Assembly: GCA_025331445.1 (NCBI GenBank)
Contig: JAIWNE010000125.1
Span: 1 to 64,000 of the forward strand
Length of the DNA stretch: 64,000 nt
From: Blakeslea trispora
Taxonomy: Eukaryota; Mucoromycota; Mucoromycetes; Mucorales; Choanephoraceae
Direction of reading: 5' to 3'
Position 1 is the stretch's first letter. Each line of letters begins with the position of its first letter. Positions 10,919 to 22,220 of this stretch are shown in pieces. A program made the position numbers and the translations under genes. The notes beneath the pieces are model-generated. The model had not been told where the DNA came from. It saw nothing but the letters and a program-made list of their open reading frames with translations, and searched no databases.

Positions 10919-12026
10919 GGTGATAAATGTAAAAAAGAGGCGAGAAAGGACAAAAAGTGATTGAGAAACAGAAAAAGAAAAAAAGAAGCATTCATGGCCA
11001 ATGTTTTGTTTTTTTATTCATGTGCCTTAGTCAATTGGCCAATGGAAATGGATGTAGCTATTCGCCACTTCTAATTAAAGAAATTTTTAATGGCTGCTTT
11101 CTTTCACTTTTAAATTAAAAAAAGACATGTTCAATTGCCAGATTCTTTCTTTTTTTTTTCTCTACCCATATAAACCGCCTTTATTCATAGTCAATTTTGG
11201 TTTTTTGTAAGGCAACAGCCAAATATCTTGCTAGTTTCATTCATCTATAAGCACATTATGTTCTTTTTCTCTTCTTTCTTTTAGATTTCTCTCCGTTCAT
11301 AGCGTACTCATACAAATAGACTTTTTTTTTTTTGGTTATCTGTCTGTCTCTGGTCGTTAAACATTTGACTGAGCTCTTTCCAGTCCTATTCCGCCTTCTT
11401 TTCTCTTGTTCAATGAACTCAAAGTCAGTCCAATATCAGTCTATACCATCTTCTTTCAATTTTCGGGTATGACCGAAGTAGCCAACATGATGAGTGTGCA
11501 CATTGTTTTTTTTTTACTTGAAAGCTTGATCGAGTTTCGATAGTGTACCAGCGTCTTTCTTCAATGACCCTTTCATAGTTACTCTTGAGGAATTGACAAG
11601 ATGAAATGAAAATATTTTACATCCAGAAGGACAATCTCTCTTATGATTGCATTATAAAAACAATCTGCCATGATATGTTTTCTCAAATTTCTGTGCAGTT
11701 CTAATCCCCTTGTCTGTTTTCTTGTGTTTGACTCATTCATTCTAATCAGTTGTTTATGAGAGGCTTGCCCACCCCCTTTTTTTTTAAGCAAAAAGCACAC
11801 AAGTCGAAAGCTTATTAACTTTGTACTTTTTTGAAATTCATGCCAACTCATGTCCCCAATAAAAATTCCGGAAATAGTGTATAAATCTTTATAAGATGGA
11901 GAAAAACGGGGAGTTGTGGAGTAAAACCATCTGCTTAAGGGTAAGGGTATACTATATGTGGTCATGAAAAAAAAAGAGGGGAATTATGTAAAAAAAAAAA
12001 GTATGTACATGGATTGCACAGATGCA
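10919..12026. other. Intergenic region (PacC promoter and PI4P 5-kinase 3' side)
   Basis: About 1.1 kb, AT-rich. CCAAT sequence occurs around 11035-11045 (ATTGGCCAATGG), about 120 bp upstream of the PacC start. I found no GCCARG (PacC site) that I would call. No further gene seen. Confidence 0.55.
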
Positions 12027-14265
12027 TTATTGTTGCTTCTTTAGGTTGGTTGTCACTGTCTCTTCCATGAAGCGAATAAATCGCTTTCCGTAAGCTTCAG
12101 GTTTGACAGCTGAGATTGTATCCTATATATAGTGTGAATACACAAAAAGTTTAAAAAAATAGAGAATTTTACCTTGTTTTGTGTAAGGCTTTTATAAAAA
12201 TGCTCTACTTTTTTCAAAAAATTGTATGGAGTAAGGATATCGATGAGACCCAAAAAGTAGACTTTGTCAGTTGATTCATCGAATTCATCCGTGGATTTGA
12301 ATCCACCATCTTCAGAATAAAATATACAAAACTTTCGTCTAAAAAAAAAAAGAGAGATTTTTTAACGGTCTTTTTTTTTTTTTTTTCTTTAAACATGTCA
12401 CTTTACTCATCAGAAGGCTGTTCCGGTAATTGAGAAGAATCAAGCTGTACAGGATTAGCAAACTTGATAGCCTTTCTAACAATATCAGCTCTACTTTCTC
12501 TTCGTCCTCTAGTAGACAATGATCTTTCTCTTGCCTTTGTATGAGGCTAAATAAAAAAGGTTCAATCGAATGCATAGGTTGTATAAGCAATCACTTACTG
12601 AGACTACTTGAAGTCGATTATCACGAATTCCTTCTTTATTTCCTCGAATATAATGGTGTATGCCAATCAATAAACTATAATCCATGATGTCTAGTTTGAC
12701 CAGCAACTATAAAAATTAATTAGAAACAGTTTGACATGGGATTCGTTTTTTTTTTTTTTTACTTCAACATCTCGGTGCAATTGATCTATCAGAATCGTCC
12801 TTTTCATTTGACCTAGTTCAAGCCTTTTGTTACCTTGAACCCAATTGAGATCTTTAAGTACAGCATGTGGATTTTTAACGATTTCTTCTTGGTTGGTAAC
12901 ACGACCAAAGGTTGAACCTTTCAAGTCGTATGTTTCGTGAATGTCCTTGTTGGTCGGAAAGACATTACCCATCACTACAAAATGAATTTTCCTACCACGA
13001 GGTAACTTGATGCGATGTAGACCATAGAATCTACAGAGTAAAGTATTGGGATTGGCACATACATGCTACAATAAAGAAGTCAGGTCATGTTTGGAAATCG
13101 ATAGCCATTTCGTTTTCTTTTTTTTTTTTTACTTCATAATAGGCCTTCAATACTTTTCTCATGAATTTATGTTCTGTATGATGAATGGTCTTGATGATAA
13201 ACCGATAATCTCTTGAATAATAAAAGAAACTTCCACTTTTGCCGGGAGATCCTAGTTCAGACAGAATATACTTGTTGGTAAGTGACATCTAATTTGTTGA
13301 AAAAAAAAAAGGAGGGGTCAATGACAGACAGTACATGTTGCGAGGTATGTAGAATCTTTTACCATATAATCTGCAGGATCTATATGAAATTGCTCCCTCA
13401 AATAACGAAAAACCCAAGGGGCATAATCCTTGAACTTGAAATCGTATTTAACACCTGGTGTCAATTCATTGCCTGTACTAAATCAAGAACATTAGCCCAG
13501 ACTGTTTTTGTTCTCCAGCTGGTGTCACTTACACATCAAACACTAGTTTATGTGCTGCAGTAAAGTCATCATCTACTAAATCTCTTCGTATCTTTGCAGA
13601 AACTCGACCCACCTAATGATGATGAAGTGTCTCAAAAAAAAATCAATGATAAATTCCTTTTTTTTTTATCCCATCTGATATAAAAAAAAAACTTACAGCA
13701 ATTCGAATACCAGTCAACATGTCGTACCTTATTTTAAAAAGTAATTTTTATCAATGATTCCATCTTGCAACCTTTTTATCCACACAACTTACATAAGCTG
13801 ATAGTTACGATGTCCTTCAGCCACTCGAGTACCAATAACAACTCGCTCATCATCATCCTCTTGAGGTGGCAAGACACGATGTTCTTCATACTCTGACTCC
13901 TCAGACACACTCAACTGTCGTCTAGAAGCACGCCGAGCCTGTCTTCTGGCTGTAATTTCTGCCTCTAAAACAGCCTGTTCTTCTGGATCTAAATCGCCCA
14001 AATCAGGTGCTACTGTATGACGTCGATTTGGCAGCTCCATGTTTTGATTGTTATTATCCGAAGTTGTGCGCTGTCTGACTGACGATACAACAGGAGATGG
14101 ACAAGACTGTGTCTTTTCCAGAGGTATCAACACAAGCTCGCTTTTGGTCATCGCATTGGGCCATTCACCTGATCCATGATTGTTTGGTCCTAATGTATGA
14201 CCTGTCTCGAGTCCAATTGTTTTCTTTTGAATAGGGTCGGAGAGATCTTGCCTGATGGTGGTCAT
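12027..14265 (-). CDS. Phosphatidylinositol-4-phosphate 5-kinase (Mss4-like)
   Basis: Makes PI(4,5)P2 at the plasma membrane. Exons in gene order are 13793-14265, 13697-13727, 13533-13612, 13363-13477, 13133-13288, 12763-13065, 12599-12706, 12407-12546, 12173-12338 and 12027-12122, coding 555 residues. The N-terminal ~150 residues are charged and low-complexity. The PIPK core shows [15 protein letters not shown], the glycine loop [30 protein letters not shown], the catalytic [10 protein letters not shown], and near the C-terminus [13 protein letters not shown] with [10 protein letters not shown]. Glu in the activation-loop VEH favours type I (PI4P 5-kinase) over type II specificity. It is shorter than yeast Mss4 because of a short N-terminal region. 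Family assignment is firm. Confidence 0.93.
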
Positions 14266-16843
14266 CGAGGTGTCAAGAAGTGATGAGTGAGTTGTGAGAG
14301 AGGGTATGTCAACAGTAGAAATTGAGGCTTGAGGATTTCGATTGTCAGAAGAAGGAGAAGAAAGAGGAGATTAAGGAGCTGGGACAAGCACAGCACTCAT
14401 TTACAATCTTGGCCTATTTTTCAATCGATTATCCAAAAAAAAAAAAGAGAAACTTTTTATGTTTCGTGTTTGCTTTTTCTTTTTTTATTCGGAGTTGAAC
14501 ACAATTAAAGTTGATACACACTGAACAATTACACAACTCAAATTGCATAAGTGAAGAATGCGCACTCGTGAAGATAACTTATGGCAATAAGAGCGTATTT
14601 CTTATCACGCACAATAAAAAACAAAATCAATTGAATAACCGCACCATCTTGGAAGGGGATGTTGTTTATATCTATTATTCAATGTATGTAAACTGACTAT
14701 GCTATAAAAAGAATGAGTTCAATCTTCTGACATCACTTCAATAAGTCATTGCCTATGATTGAACTCAAGCTATGGTTATACTTCTTTCTCCTTGGATTAA
14801 CATGTATAACAGACTCAATGATACCATCGTACTCATTTGTATTCTCTCTGTTAACAATGCTTTCTACAAGCTTATAAAAAAATCAATGTAGAATAGATAA
14901 CACTTGAGCAATAAAAAATAAAATAAAAAAAAAGCGGAGAGAAAAAATAAACTTCTATTAGCTTGACAAGTTTGTTTTTAGCCCCTAAAGGATAGAATGC
15001 ATGACGTTGAAATTTGACTCTGGTTTTCATGATAGCTTGTGTTTGATCATCAGTTGTATTCAACAGAGTCAATTCTCTTAAGGTTATTCTTGGGGGGAGT
15101 CAACAAAAATCATAGAAATCAGATGTCAAACTAGTTTATTATCTGAGTTGAGAACAGGTTATTTCTTGAATGACATGAGGCGCACTGCAAATGATCATTG
15201 GCTTCTGGCACACAAAGTATCTTATCCTTCCTTTTTTTGTAAACTGACTGTTATTTGGTGAATTAGATAGATGAATTCAATTGAGTAGAATTTGTTGTGA
15301 ATTGACAACGTTTGATATTCAAAGGAGGAAAGAGAAATTCCTTTTTTTCATGAAGCTGTTTGAGTTGTATTTATAAGGCCATTTAGAAACATTGTAAAGA
15401 TTCTTTGTATAGTTGAAGCTACACATGCTCTCAACTACTTGGTGTGATTGAAGTTTGAGTGTATCTCAAAGCGCGTATATCGAGCAACTTTTTTTTTATC
15501 CTACTTGCCCACATCTTTATGTATTAAAACAGAGGGACTTTTGTCGTTTCCTCAGACACTATTTATGATTCGCATTGTCAAATTAAAGTTTGTCATTCAG
15601 TGTCAGCTTTTTTTTTTTTTCTAGAGCGTAGTTTGAAGACATCGGGATATCTACTCTGCATAAAGAAAATAAAAAGACACTTGCACCAATCATATTGTAT
15701 GGTAAATGTATGTGAGAGAAATGTGGATACAAGTTTATAAGGGGGGGATAAAAAAAAGCAAGTTGGATTCTATCTTTGTATGATTATACTTGTACATTTG
15801 GAATTCTATTGTTGTATATGTGAAAATGTTGCAACAAGCCCTTTTTTTCTTGAAAAAAAAAACATAGTGATAGCTCAATGATTGTGTTCTGAAAAGATGC
15901 AAACTTTTCTCTCGATCTCTTTACTAAAAATAGAAGTCTGCTTTTTTTTTTTTTATTTTAGTGTGACAATGATGAATGTGCCTTGCATACGCCATTTTCT
16001 AAGGAGTGAAGGTGTAAGCTCATTCAAAGACCTGCAGCAGTTCTTGTATTACACTATATCTACAGCTATTTCGAAAAAAGGAGGAGTGAAAGACATCTTT
16101 ATGAAATAAGGTTCTTGTAGAGCCAGGTTTCCCTTTCAGACAATGAATGTTTTAAGGTGATTTACTTTTGTTGGTAGATTGTGAAAGTAACAATATTTGT
16201 TTCAGTTTTTTTTTTTTTTTTTTCTGATCTTGAAAAAAAGCCAAGGTGTGGGAGAGAGGACACTTTAGGGCTTCTTTTTTGTATAAATGAAAGCATTGAC
16301 CAAAAGCATGTCTGATGCCAATGTTGATATTCTTCATATCCTATCAAAATGGGTCATGTTTTATCTTGGACTAGAATAAGCTAAAAAAAAATGACACAAG
16401 GTAAACTATTCAAAGGACTTTATAGCCTGTGTTGGTGTTTCATCATCAGAACTATGAATTTCTCTAGAGAAAGGCTTATTACTGTCTAAAAGAGGCTTTC
16501 ATACAAGACTCTTGTAAATCTCTCTAGTAAAATGTAGATAGAGATGGTATTTAATCTAAAACTGATTTTATACAGAGTAAATCAGTTTAAATAGCATTTT
16601 ATGCCAATACACATATTCTTCTTTCTCCCCCCCCCCTTTCCCAAGGCTAACAAAATGTTTGAAAGATAACAAAATAAACATAAATTGCAATATCGAAAAA
16701 AAAAGCAAACATGGTCGATTTCTTTTATAGAAATTGTTTGCTCAATGTTCTTTAGATTGTAATGAAATTCAGGAGTAAATTTTTTTTTAACAAATAAACG
16801 AATCGCAATTTAAAATCCTATAAGATTCATATATGAAAATTAC
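14266..16843. other. Long intergenic region, no gene seen
   Basis: About 2.6 kb of AT-rich DNA up to the LINE insertion. The short ORFs (for example 14511-14696 and 15882-16109) have poly-T-derived Phe runs and no splice or domain support. No tRNA-like B box or hairpin array recognised. Confidence 0.55.
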
Positions 16844-18530
16844 AAGATTGAAACCGCTTGTCGAGGCCTTTCCATCCGTGGTCGAGTTACTATCCTCAAC
16901 TCCCTGATCTTGTCCAAACTCTGGCATGTACTGCGAGTGATATCTACCCCTCTTTCGTTCTTCGACAAGATTGGATCCGTCATCTCTGCATTCGTTTCTT
17001 ATCGCATTTATCCTCGTCTGAGCTACTCCACCATGTGTCTGCCTCGATCTAAAGGCGGTTTAGGCCTACTTCACCCACTAAGGCAGCAGGGCAGCTTACA
17101 GTTACGCTGGCTAGTTCCCCTAATGGGAGACTTTCGAGTTGAAATAGCCTCAGCTTCCTTCTCGATGGATTCCGACTCCTGCGCTACCTCCTCCATAGTC
17201 TTGCCCAGGCTGTTCAATTTTCTTTGTTCACACTGGTCCCACGATCCTGACTACCGGCTGCCCTTTTTGTTCCCTAGCCTGAGACCTCCAGCTCTCAACA
17301 GCTTGAACAGCAGCCTCTCTCTGTTCTTTCGTGCTCTGAGCCTACTACCTGACTCTTTGGACTCCGTTGTTGCATCGCCTGCTACTGGACTCCACCTACC
17401 GGTCTCATCAGTTGTTACTCTTGACACTTTACAACACGTGAACCGTTCTCTGCTGTCCCTCCCTATGTCCCATCTTTACGAGCATGATGACTCTTCTGGC
17501 TTTCGCCTCCGACCAATAACATCTCGCAGTCATCTGATTAGCTTTCCCAACCTCAGTCGTGAATTTCATCGTCACATCTCTCATGACACGGTGAAATTTC
17601 GACTATTCTTCATCCGATTGTTTATTCCACCACAATATGCGGCTCAAGGTCCTCATGCCTTCCTTCCTGTGCCTAATTATCAGCGGTTTGATTTGCAACC
17701 TTTCCTTGTTCCCTGGCAACTCCATCTTCCGTCTCATCTTTCTTCTCTTTCCCGATCTCAGTATCGCAGGCTCTGTCTCCCTCCTAATGCCACTCCCTCT
17801 TCACCGCTTAAGGGCAGACAATGGGCTTCCTTTTGGAATTTTCCTCTGACCCATACAGGCCGCAATGTTTGGTTCCGTCTACTTCATGGAAAAATCCCTA
17901 CGAGGGCTGTTCTCCACTCTCAGATGCCTGAATCCTTCCCTTCCTCCGCTTGTCCTCTCTGCCATCTTTCTCTCGAAGATCTCGACCACTTTGCTTTCTC
18001 TTGTCCTGGTAAGCTTGTAGTATGGCAATCAGTATGGAACACCTTCTTCGAGGGTACTGTCGATTTGTCTCACAACACTCTTCCGGTGAAGCAGGCCATC
18101 TTCTCACTCGAATTCCCTTCTCTCAACTCTTCTACGCCTACAGAGCAAAGTTCTGTAATCATAGGCTCCACTATTCAATGCTTATGGCGTGCGTATTGGA
18201 GCTTCGTTTTCGATTCTCGACCTTTTTCTGAAGCCACGATTCTCAGTCAAACTCGCTTGCTCATTAATTCCTCTATCAAGGAGGACTTAGTTTTACGTGG
18301 CGTCCCTCATCGTCCACTTCCCTTTTTCTCTCTTTAGCGACATCAACAGAGTTATTCTCTACTCTACTTCTACACTCAACTTTATGTATATAGCACCCAA
18401 AAAAAAGAAAACACTCAAAAACATTTTAAAATTACAAAAACCAAAAACATAGTTGTGACTTGCTATGCAATCACTTAATAAACCAGAGCCTTAGTGCCCC
18501 TATAAAAAAAAAAAAAGATTGAAACCGCTT
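16844..18530 (+). mobile_element. 5'-truncated LINE (non-LTR retrotransposon) with target-site duplication and poly-A tail
   Basis: A 16-bp target-site duplication, AAGATTGAAACCGCTT, occurs at 16844-16859 and again at 18515-18530 (the leading A is ambiguous with the tail). Between them is the 3' end of a LINE: an open frame from the truncation point, a 3' UTR with repeated A-rich runs and a terminal run of about 13 A. This is the hallmark of target-primed reverse transcription with 5' truncation. The element has higher G+C content than its flanks. With the frame intact over about 1.47 kb, the insertion looks fairly recent. Confidence 0.92.
16862..18337 (+). pseudogene. LINE ORF2 fragment (reverse transcriptase C-terminal region and zf-RVT)
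   Basis: The frame is open from the truncation point to a TAG at 18335, about 491 codons. It starts within the RT C-terminal region (RGLSIRGRVTILNSL, then SKLWHVLRV), has PRSKGGLGLLHP and QLRWL, and near the end the zinc-binding zf-RVT motif: WFRLLHGKIPTRAVL...CPLCHLSLEDLDHFAFSCP. The endonuclease, the RT palm and the catalytic YxDD are absent, so it cannot encode an active enzyme. No in-frame stop or frameshift is seen. Whether any protein is made is doubtful; an internal ATG would give at most about 430 residues. Confidence 0.88.
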
Positions 18531-19547
18531 AGAATAAGGTAATCCTCCTTTCTACCAAATGAGCTTTAGATTACACCCTATTGTTCCCAAAATAACACTA
18601 AAGGGATGAGATAGTCTTGAACAAAATTACATTCTAGTCCAAAATCCAATGGATGTTCTAATTGAAGCAATTCATCTAGTTATTGTCTGAACAAACTCCC
18701 TACACTACTTGCCCATAGGGATGAAAATAGTATTTTGATAGTGATATTGAGGATTGTATACAACAAATTACTTTGACTGAAGCCTGTCTGGAACGTCCCT
18801 TTTTTATTATCCTATTGTATAAATGAATTTGCAAAATTAATAATTGTCTATTTATTTGAAACATACAATGTCCCCTTTACATTTGAAGGCACTCTTTTCT
18901 TAACACACTATACCCTCCTTCCAGACAGAAAAAAAAAACCAAGTCAGAAGATGAGGTATGCACAATAGTCGTGTCTTGTTTGGATCTTTAAGTTGGGTTT
19001 CGATGATATTTTTGAGTTGTTGCAAAATGAAGAAAGTAATATGTCAAATGCTTTCGAACTCTACTGTACAAACTAAATATCTGTCATCAACCTCTTTATA
19101 TTTGGCTTTATATACCCACCCAACAATGATCAATCATTATTGTAACTAGAATATATATATATATATTTAGGCTGCTTTTGATACTTTTTTTTCGTCACTT
19201 TTGAACATCCTACAATAAGTCGCCCTTTTTTCTTTTTTGAGTGATAGTTTAAACTCCTATTATGGAGAGAGAGACCAAAAATGCCCTCCCTCTCCTCCTC
19301 CAGTTGCGGATCTTTAAGTCTTGATCTTGCGGAGAGTGAATGACTCAGATTGGGGGGGGGGGGAGGCTGTTCTTTTTTTTTTTGTTGTATTGGGCACAGA
19401 AGTAGAATAAAGTGAGATGGTTAATTTTCCTTTTTATTTTGTTAGATGATGATAAATAAAGAAAAAAGACATGGTACATAAGAATTAAATGCTAAAGAAA
19501 AAAAGGTATATAATATATAACAAAATAGATGTAAAAAATAAATGCGA
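18531..19547. other. Intergenic, no gene seen
   Basis: About 1 kb of AT-rich DNA with a short (AT)n run near 19150-19166 and a 12-nt G run near 19351. No supported gene. Confidence 0.55.
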
Positions 19548-20095
19548 CTATTGAACAAGAACATCATATGAATGATACTGATATGGTCTAGATTGTTGTT
19601 GTTGTTGACCACGATAGTTTACAAAAGAAGATGCAGTTTTATGTTGAGGCACAGAAACGGGAGCCATATTAGAGGGATTGATGATAGGAATAGCTTTTCT
19701 AGTACTTTTTGGTGGTGTTGTGCTGCCCAAAGAGGAAACGGAGGACATTGAGGGGGAGGTAATAGGTGAGGATTGAGGGGATAAGCGCTGATGAATACGG
19801 TCGCGGTGTTCCAAAACTTCGTACGAACACTGGACGGGGCAAAACTCAAAATCGTCATAGAAATTTCTTGCCAACTCATGTTGGGCCTCTATTTGCCCCA
19901 GTCGGCTATCGTTTGACTTGATAGAAGAAGTAGATAGTGTAGGCGATACTTATTAAAGAGGAAGTTAGAATATAAGCCGTTGAACACTTTCTTTCTTTAT
20001 ACTTTACTTGTTTGTTGTTGGGGATGGTATGTGTTGTTTTGGTAATACTGTTGGTTATAGTATACAGTGTTGCCAAAGTGATTTGAAGGACTCAT
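19548..20095 (-). CDS. Hypothetical low-complexity protein (Gln/Tyr/Ser-rich)
   Basis: Two exons, 20008-20095 and 19548-19948, joined through a GTAAAG donor and an AATAAG acceptor, give 162 residues. The first exon is Tyr/Gln/Asn-rich. The middle (about residues 45-85) looks globular: an acidic and aromatic patch DDFEFCPVQCSYEVLEHRDR. The rest is Ser/Pro/Thr-rich, with a poly-Gln stretch near the C-terminus. There is no signal peptide or membrane segment. I do not recognise the family. It could be a disordered regulatory protein. The conserved-looking middle and intact join support a gene, but without homology it is only moderately certain. It lies alone between two LINE insertions. Confidence 0.6.
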
Positions 20096-22220
20096 TTTAT
20101 GATAAAAGATTAGATACAAAAAAAAAAAAATAATAAAAAAAGTGAAAGAAAAAAAAGAGGGAAAAAAAGCAAAAAAAAAAATAGTTTAAATAATCTTCTT
20201 GACCTATTGTTGCTTTTTTTAGAGCACAAATAAATTAATTTTGTAATGTAGCTTATTGGATCGTTTTATTTACTATTTTGTCCAATAACACCGACATTAT
20301 TTTACAAACACACAGACTTTGTTTTTTTTTTGAATGTAGATGGATTACATTTCTATCTTAGATTTGTGTCCTTTTTTTTTTTTTTACTTGTTATCACTGC
20401 AAACAAGCAAAAAAAAACAAAAAAAAGAACTATCCCCAAAAAGAAAATCATGGTAAAGGAAAACAATAAGAAAAAAAAAAAAAGGGCAAACAGCCGCAGG
20501 GTTTACGCAAATCATAAAGAATTTCTATTACTCTATCGAGTAAAGTGCATCGTTTCAAACACCGAAAATTAGGATTTCAAACGTTCTCGCCAGCCAGATT
20601 TAGATAATTTTTTTGAATACAAAAAACCTTCTCATACAGAAAACAAGAGTATACCTGCCCAACAGGATTGCACAGGCTGAGTTTTCTCCCACCAATCATC
20701 GAATAGGCATGACGCAAATAAACAACCTGCTCTTATCTTGTATGTTATTTCTCCTATAGTCTGTACACTTTAGATAAACATGTTCTTGATGAGTCTTTGC
20801 TTTTTTTTTTATAAGAGAAAAAAAAAGAATAAATTTACTGCTTTTCTTGGCTTTTTTTTTTTTTTTTTCTTAAAAAATGTTGAATATGCGCTGATTTTAA
20901 AAAAAAAAAAAGTTGCTATCATTTTACACATGACCTCTTTTTTTTTTTTCAAGGGATTCGTTGTTCACAGTTTTACTTATTTATTGGTGCAGTTTTTTAA
21001 TTTTATTTATTTTGTATATGCAATAACTTTGTCCAGACATTTCAATCGTTGCCATAGAATCAAGCTTATGGAATTTTGTATATTTTACAAAAAAAGTAAC
21101 GTTGAATTCGCTCCTTCTAGTACTCTGTAAAATATAGCCCATTCTCTCTCCTTTACAATGGTAAGGATAAGGCCCTGGTTTGCAAATAAATCAAGTACAA
21201 GAAAATAAAATACGATGCATTGTAGTTTGTTAGTTTCATACATGCTTTATCCCCTTTTTAGAAGGTGCTTATATGTCATAGGGCTAATGTTACACATTGA
21301 TCGGGGATATCTCATGTGCTTTCTTGAATGGAAGATATAACAATAGAAGACCCAAAAGTAAGCTATTTTCATTTGAAGTCAAGCACAAAGTATAGTTTTA
21401 TGTACAGGAAAGGGTTATTTCTTTCAAGAGAAACTTTGATCATATTATTAAATAGGGGGGATATAGTTTGTGAAGAAATAGAAACACTCAATTTGCTATT
21501 AAAAAAGAGGAATCATGATTGTTATTCATTTTAGTTCTTTCTGAACTATCAATTTATTGAACACCAAGACTTTGCTCATAGTTTTATATATAAACCTAAG
21601 GTAGCTCTTTATTGATTTCTCTTTAGTACACAACATCTACACGTGGCTATATCCTAGATTCATCACAATTCTTTATTTGGGGCTAATTCGAACCAAACCG
21701 GTTTGCTAGGCAACAACAGGTAATGTCCTAAATGAGTCGATTGAAGCACAGTTTATTTCAAATAGATCAAGCAATAAGAGTTCTTTCATCATGCTCATCC
21801 ATGTATTTACATTAAATAAATAACAAACGATGAGCAACATCTTGGCTAACAGTCATTGAAAAACATGAACAAAGCTCTTTGGGTTGTTTACTTTTGTATA
21901 AAGATAAGGCAAGCTAAATTGTCGATAAACAAGAAAATGTGTTTGTCAACAACTTTCCATTAAAACAATAAATACAAATTCGCACTACTTTGCTAATATC
22001 ATTTAAAAAAAAAAGTAAACGAAAAACAGTATATTACAAAGACTATCTCTAGAACATGATGTCTTCCTAATCACTTTCCCCCCCTCCTCCTAAATACTGT
22101 GCTTCCCTAGTAGAAAACAAAATAAATCTCTCTCTCTCTTTTTTGTTTTGGCACAATCTTTAGGGATTCATCATAATAGGATTGGAGAGTTTGAAATGAT
22201 TTCTTGTGTATGAAGCAATC
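20096..22220. other. Long intergenic region, no gene seen
   Basis: About 2.1 kb, strongly AT-rich, with many A and T runs of 9 or more. The short ORFs at 20330-20572, 20780-21130 and 21328-21534 are Lys/Phe-rich translations of these runs. No RNA gene recognised. It ends at the second LINE's target duplication. Confidence 0.55.

Noticed and set aside
20330..21534. Three ORFs of 68-116 codons
   Set aside because: Mostly Phe and Lys runs translated from T and A tracts.
21701..21714. GTTTGCTAGGCAAC, similar to an RFX X-box
   Set aside because: It lies in a gene-poor stretch far from any start codon, and the central TA does not fit the usual AT; probably chance.
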